Source of the DNA: Thermococcus guaymasensis DSM 11113
GTDB lineage: Archaea; Methanobacteriota_B; Thermococci; Thermococcales; Thermococcaceae
DNA length: 64,000 nucleotides
Reading direction: 5' to 3'
NCBI RefSeq assembly: GCF_000816105.1
Contig: NZ_CP007140.1
Location: 1,080,388-1,144,387, forward strand
Shown here: positions 60,730 through 64,000 of the stretch, piece by piece
Numbering within the stretch: position 1 is the stretch's first letter
Layout: the number at the start of each line of letters is the position of its first letter
Notes under the pieces: generated by a model
Told to the model about the DNA's origin: nothing
What the model saw: the letters and a program-made list of their open reading frames with translations, nothing else
The model's database searches: none
Made by a program: the position numbers and the translations under genes

Positions 60730-61731
60730 ATGAAGATTAATAAAACCAATAGAAGAAAATTCCTCGGGGTTGCGATTGCAGTCTCACTTGGACTGGCGAT
60801 CACGTTTATGGTCTACTCCGGGCTGGCATACGCGCGAAGCCCCACAACCACGCATGCGTCCTATGAGACCGCATACGTGGAAACTGGAAAGCTGACCCAT
60901 TGGGGGTTCTTTACCAATGAAACGGTCTACAAAAACGGAACTAGCCTTGAGTATTATCCTGAAAAAATAACGAGCTACATAGCTGGTAACTACGTATACC
61001 TAGCCGAGCCAGGAGCAACGGCACACTACAGAGCGGCCTTGAAGACGGACTACTACGTAACCTCTGGAAAGGATAGGATATACATCACGAATACGAGCCA
61101 GATCCTTGGGGAGGGCGACTTCTCCGGCACGTTTTCAGTCCCAGTAACCTTTAACCTCACGGACATGGAGATATCCCTTAAACGGATACGTGAAGGAACG
61201 GGGCTGTACCGGGCAGAGGCTGACGTTTACCTCCTCGTCGAGGTTGCGTCTAATGAACGGGAGGCGTTTGTTCAAAGGGTTTCCTTGACCCGAGATAGCG
61301 GTGGAATGCTCACGCTGAAGGGCGCTGAAAAGGAGAACAAGAAAGTCATAAGGCACGTCAACACCACGGTCAATAAAGTAAGCTTCCTCGGGAAGGAAGT
61401 CAACGTATCCACCGCCAGGACAGTTTTTCCGGTGATGGCTGTGCTCTTCATCATACCTCCACTCGGGTTTGCCTACCTCTCCAGGGAGAGAAAGGTGGAC
61501 GAACTGAAGGGACTCAGGAAGTTCATAGTCGAGGGAGTCCCAAGCGCCATCGGCACGATCGATCCGGTGAACCTTGAGTCAGTCGAAGACCTAGAGAAAG
61601 TGTTCGATCTGGTCGATAAGCCAATAGTGCACTACCGGCAGGATGGCGAGGACGTCTATGCCATAGTGGATGGAGACGTGGTTTACGAGTACAGAAAGCC
61701 CCTTCCAGGGGGAGGGAAGGAGGCCAACTGA
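60730..61731 (+). CDS. DUF5305-like membrane protein
   Basis: 333 aa, ATG 60730 behind AGGAGGCAT. An N-terminal helix (FLGVAIAVSLGLAITFMVYS) starts an external domain with YETAYVETGKLTHWGFFTNE, EYYPEKITSYIAGNYVYLAE and AHYRAALKTDYYVTSGKDRI, which match the archaeal DUF5305 pattern. A second helix near residue 240 (TVFPVMAVLFIIPPLGFAYL) leads to a ~90-residue cytoplasmic tail (FIVEGVPSAIGTIDPVNLES). DUF5305 proteins often lie beside archaeal signal peptidases. It may be an assembly or anchoring factor for the operon's secreted proteins. Confidence 0.75.
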   Translation: MKINKTNRRKFLGVAIAVSLGLAITFMVYSGLAYARSPTTTHASYETAYVETGKLTHWGFFTNETVYKNGTSLEYYPEKITSYIAGNYVYLAEPGATAHYRAALKTDYYVTSGKDRIYITNTSQILGEGDFSGTFSVPVTFNLTDMEISLKRIREGTGLYRAEADVYLLVEVASNEREAFVQRVSLTRDSGGMLTLKGAEKENKKVIRHVNTTVNKVSFLGKEVNVSTARTVFPVMAVLFIIPPLGFAYLSRERKVDELKGLRKFIVEGVPSAIGTIDPVNLESVEDLEKVFDLVDKPIVHYRQDGEDVYAIVDGDVVYEYRKPLPGGGKEAN

Positions 61732-61840
61732 GGCCTTTCCCTTTCTCCCGCTTTTTTCCGATTGCCCCAACCAACAACTTTAAAAGCCCTATTCGAGAGC
61801 CTAAGCTAGATGTTCTTAAGGAGGTAAGAGGTGGTTAGAG

Positions 61841-62377
61841 ATGAACCCGTTCCACGAGCTTGAGCCCGGACCGGAGGTTCCAGAGGTTGTTTACGCTCTC
61901 ATAGAGATTCCAAAGGGAAGCAGGAACAAGTACGAGCTCGACAAGAAGACCGGCCTTATAAAGCTCGACAGAGTGCTCTACAGCCCGTTCTTCTATCCGG
62001 TCGACTACGGAATAATCCCGCAGACCTGGTACGACGACGGCGACCCGTTCGACATAATGGTCATCATGCGCGAGCCGGTCTACCCGCTCACCATTATCGA
62101 GGCCAGGCCGATAGGCATAATGAAGATGGAGGACTCTGGGGATAAGGACTGGAAGGTTCTCGCGGTTCCAGTTGAAGATCCGTACTTCAAGGACTGGAAG
62201 GACATAGACGACGTCCCCAAGGCCTTCCTCGACGAGATAGCTCACTTCTTCCAGCGCTACAAGGAGCTCCAGGGCAAGGTCACCAAGATAGAGGGCTGGG
62301 GCAACGCCGAGGAGGCCAAGAAGGAAATCCTCCGTGCCATCGAGCTCTACAAGGAAAAGTTCGGCAAGAAGGAGTGA
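61841..62377 (+). CDS. ppa: Inorganic pyrophosphatase (family I)
   Basis: 178 aa. It hydrolyses pyrophosphate to drive biosynthesis. Motifs are [36 protein letters not shown], the signature [10 protein letters not shown] with its metal-binding aspartates, and [14 protein letters not shown]. The length is standard and it forms hexamers in known archaeal members. AAGGAGGTAAGAGGTGG precedes the ATG. Confidence 0.97.
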   Translation: MNPFHELEPGPEVPEVVYALIEIPKGSRNKYELDKKTGLIKLDRVLYSPFFYPVDYGIIPQTWYDDGDPFDIMVIMREPVYPLTIIEARPIGIMKMEDSGDKDWKVLAVPVEDPYFKDWKDIDDVPKAFLDEIAHFFQRYKELQGKVTKIEGWGNAEEAKKEILRAIELYKEKFGKKE

Positions 62378-62394
62378 TTTCTTTTCTCTCTTAT
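62378..62394 (+). terminator. T-rich terminator after ppa
   Basis: TTTCTTTTCTCTCTT follows the stop within a few bases, an archaeal-type terminator before the rpo7 operon. Confidence 0.4.
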
Positions 62395-62414
62395 TCCCCC
62401 AAGGAGGTTAAGGC

Positions 62415-62975
62415 ATGTACAAGCTCCTCAAGATTAAGGACGTCGTTAGGATTCCACCAAGGATGTTCACGATGGAGCCCAAGGAGGCCGCAAAGCTCGT
62501 CCTCCGCGAGACCTACGAGGGCATTTACGACAGGGATGAGGGTGTTATTCTGGCCGTCATGGACGTTGAAGAGATAGGGCAGGGTGTTATCGTTCCAGGA
62601 GACGGCGCGACATACCATGAGGTCATCTTCAACGTCCTGGTCTGGAAGCCGGAGATGCACGAGGTCGTTGAGGGTGAGGTAATAGACATCGCCCCATACG
62701 GTGCCTTCATCAGGATAGGCCCGATGGACGGTCTCGTCCACATCAGCCAGCTCATGGATGACTACGTCGTTTTCGACGAGAAAAACAAGCAGTTCGTTGG
62801 TAAAGAGAGTGGAAGGATTCTCAAGCTCGGCGATGATGTCAGGGCTAGGATAATCGCGATAAGTGTCAAGAGCAGGGTCATAAGGGAGAACAAGATAGGC
62901 CTCACCATGCGCCAGCCCGGCCTCGGGAAGAGGGAGTGGATTGAGAAGGAGAAGAAAAAAGCAAAGGAGGAGTGA
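62415..62975 (+). CDS. rpo7: RNA polymerase subunit Rpo7 (E')
   Basis: 186 aa, with AAGGAGGT upstream. It forms the stalk of archaeal RNA polymerase with Rpo4. The N-terminal tip domain (YKLLKIKDVVRIPPRMFTME) is followed by an S1/OB RNA-binding domain (EVIDIAPYGAFIRIGPMDGL, VHISQLMDDYVVFDE). It starts a tight operon with spt4, a CoA biosynthesis gene and rps24e, a conserved archaeal arrangement. Confidence 0.97.
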   Translation: MYKLLKIKDVVRIPPRMFTMEPKEAAKLVLRETYEGIYDRDEGVILAVMDVEEIGQGVIVPGDGATYHEVIFNVLVWKPEMHEVVEGEVIDIAPYGAFIRIGPMDGLVHISQLMDDYVVFDEKNKQFVGKESGRILKLGDDVRARIIAISVKSRVIRENKIGLTMRQPGLGKREWIEKEKKKAKEE

Positions 62976-62978
62976 GCC

Positions 62979-63167
62979 ATGGCCAAAGAGCGCGCCTGCA
63001 GACACTGCCACTACATAACTACCGAGGATCGCTGCCCGGTCTGCGGCAGCAGGGATCTCAGCGACGAGTGGTTTGACTTGGTTATCATCATAGACCCCGA
63101 GAAGAGCAGGATAGCTCAGAAGCTCGGTGCAAAGGTTCCAGGAAAATACGCCATCCGCGTGAGATGA
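62979..63167 (+). CDS. spt4: Transcription elongation factor Spt4 (Rpo subunit E'')
   Basis: 62 aa, three bases after rpo7. Zinc-binding pairs are CRHC and CPVCGS; then DEWFDLVIIIDPEKSRIAQK and LGAKVPGKYAIRVR. It binds the Spt5 NGN domain (gene at 51320) and raises polymerase processivity. Confidence 0.96.
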   Translation: MAKERACRHCHYITTEDRCPVCGSRDLSDEWFDLVIIIDPEKSRIAQKLGAKVPGKYAIRVR

Positions 63168-63168
63168 C

Positions 63169-63714
63169 ATGTGCGGGAACTTCTACTTTTACCTTCCTCC
63201 CAGTCTGCGGAAAGAGTTAAAGATGCCCCTCGGTGAGCTGGTTAGGGGTGAGATCCCTGAGCCCTACCGCAAAATTCTCCCGGCCCTTCGGCGGGCATCC
63301 TTCTTGATAACGGTTGGTGACGTTGTAACTGAAAATGTCATTCGGTTGGGTGTCCATCCTTCAGTCGCTATCTATGACCACCGTACGAAGAGGAAGGAAT
63401 ACGCGCCTTCAGTCGGCGATTCGGAGGTAGTCTTCCTGACCGTTAAAAATCCCCCCGGAACGATAACGAAAGCTTTATTAAACGCCATCAGAAAGGGAGT
63501 CGAGATCGCCGGAAGGGGAAAGAAAGTTCATATAAAGGTCAACGGAGAGGAAGACCTTGCGGCGATCCCTGCCGTGCTGTATGCCCCCTATGAGAGCCTT
63601 GTCCTCTACGGCCAGCCCGACGAGGGGGTAGTGCTTATAAAGGTAACACCCGAATGCAAGCGCAGGTGTGCCCGCATCTTAGCAAATATGGAGGTGGTTC
63701 GTGATGGAGATTAA
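63169..63714 (+). CDS. GTP-dependent dephospho-CoA kinase (DUF359)
   Basis: 181 aa, ATG 63169, one base after the spt4 stop. This archaeal enzyme makes CoA from dephospho-CoA with GTP and is unrelated to CoaE. The family region [31 protein letters not shown] and [20 protein letters not shown] is clear, with conserved aspartates (GDVVT, YDHRTKR, GEEDL). It overlaps rps24e by 11 bases. Confidence 0.93.
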   Translation: MCGNFYFYLPPSLRKELKMPLGELVRGEIPEPYRKILPALRRASFLITVGDVVTENVIRLGVHPSVAIYDHRTKRKEYAPSVGDSEVVFLTVKNPPGTITKALLNAIRKGVEIAGRGKKVHIKVNGEEDLAAIPAVLYAPYESLVLYGQPDEGVVLIKVTPECKRRCARILANMEVVRDGD

Positions 63715-64000
63715 GGTGACCGAGATAAGGGAGAACAAGCTCCTCGGCAGAAAGGAGATATATTTCGACATTATCCACGAGGGCGAGCCTACCCCGAGCA
63801 GGGAGGCGGTGAAGGGTAAGCTCGCCGCAATGCTCGACCTCGACCCGAACACAATGGTGCTCCAGTACATCAGGAGCTACTTCGGAAGCCACGTTTCCAA
63901 GGGCTACGCCAAGGCCTACGAGACGAGGGAGAGGATGCTCTACATAGAGCCCGAGTACATCCTCCTCCGCGACGGCCTCATCCAGAAGGAGGAAGAGTGA
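63704..64000 (+). CDS. rps24e: Small-subunit ribosomal protein eS24
   Basis: 98 aa from ATG 63704, behind GGAGGTGG, complete with TGA at the last three bases of the window. Typical eS24 blocks are [40 protein letters not shown] and [19 protein letters not shown]. It is found next to rps27ae in most archaea, which should follow just outside the window. Confidence 0.96.
   Translation: MEIKVTEIRENKLLGRKEIYFDIIHEGEPTPSREAVKGKLAAMLDLDPNTMVLQYIRSYFGSHVSKGYAKAYETRERMLYIEPEYILLRDGLIQKEEE

Overview
This 64 kb window is chromosomal DNA of a hyperthermophilic euryarchaeon of the order Thermococcales, most likely a Thermococcus. The evidence is a TATA-binding protein, TFB, a histone, Spt4/Spt5 and Rpo7, archaeal LonB, FlpA/Nop5, Gar1, endonuclease Q, an S-layer protein next to envelope genes, a HARP-type RNase P protein and GTP-dependent dephospho-CoA kinase. 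Genes are dense. Start codons are often GTG or TTG behind GGAGGTGA-like ribosome binding sites, and many neighbours overlap by 4 bases. I see no rRNA, no CRISPR array and no intact insertion sequence.

Layout. 1-1324: 3' part of iorA and all of iorB (aryl pyruvate oxidation). 1402-6400: accessory island with a two-gene McrBC-like restriction system, an archaeal ATPase gene bracketed at both ends by the same array of short inverted half-sites, and a decayed histone-deacetylase-like gene. 6401-13865: agmatinase, a CLC chloride protein, endonuclease Q, a second ATPase (AAA_14/DUF4143) behind its own half-site array, and thiL. 13893-21842: an ArsR regulator, MazG, and an envelope block (UPF0104 membrane protein, glycosyltransferase, polysaccharide deacetylase, AmrS radical SAM enzyme, S-layer protein). 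21848-27022: TBP, membrane protease, aMBF1, small conserved genes, one decayed and one intact vapBC pair. 27071-29701: the mevalonate entry operon HMG-CoA synthase/thiolase/DUF35. 30559-32513: fibrillarin and Nop5. 32630-34185: an ATPase plus PIN nuclease pair that looks like a defence module. 34321-45774: housekeeping and regulatory genes (THUMP protein, Lrp, LonB, RidA, JAMM protease, DtxR, purine permease, Gar1, TFB, histone, HARP). Two C/D box guide RNA candidates lie here, each with its C box on the stop codon of the preceding gene. 45801-55063: tRNA-Thr and tRNA-Pro, a tandem-domain binding lipoprotein, PhoU-like protein, DtdA, FtsZ, the secE-spt5-rpl11-rpl1-rpl10-rpl12 cluster, dcd and tRNA-Arg. 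55064-56123: gene-poor DNA around tRNA-Gln, rich in hairpins and with an inverted-repeat-bounded segment. 56124-61731: the most striking region, described next. 61841-64000: ppa, rpo7, spt4, dephospho-CoA kinase and rps24e.

The 56-62 kb cluster holds two winged-helix proteins (one membrane-anchored), then a palindrome directly upstream of a TATA box and a long leader. After that come two DUF1102 proteins, a SipW-like signal peptidase, a larger multi-domain protein with the same kind of N-terminus, and a DUF5305-like membrane protein. The layout parallels bacterial TasA/SipW biofilm fibres and archaeal bundling pili. I infer a self-contained surface-fibre system with its own peptidase and its own regulators. 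It is the best candidate here for a little-described system. Second-rank candidates are the ATPase genes with half-site arrays and the ATPase/PIN pair. Functional calls rest on motif reading alone; no database search was run.
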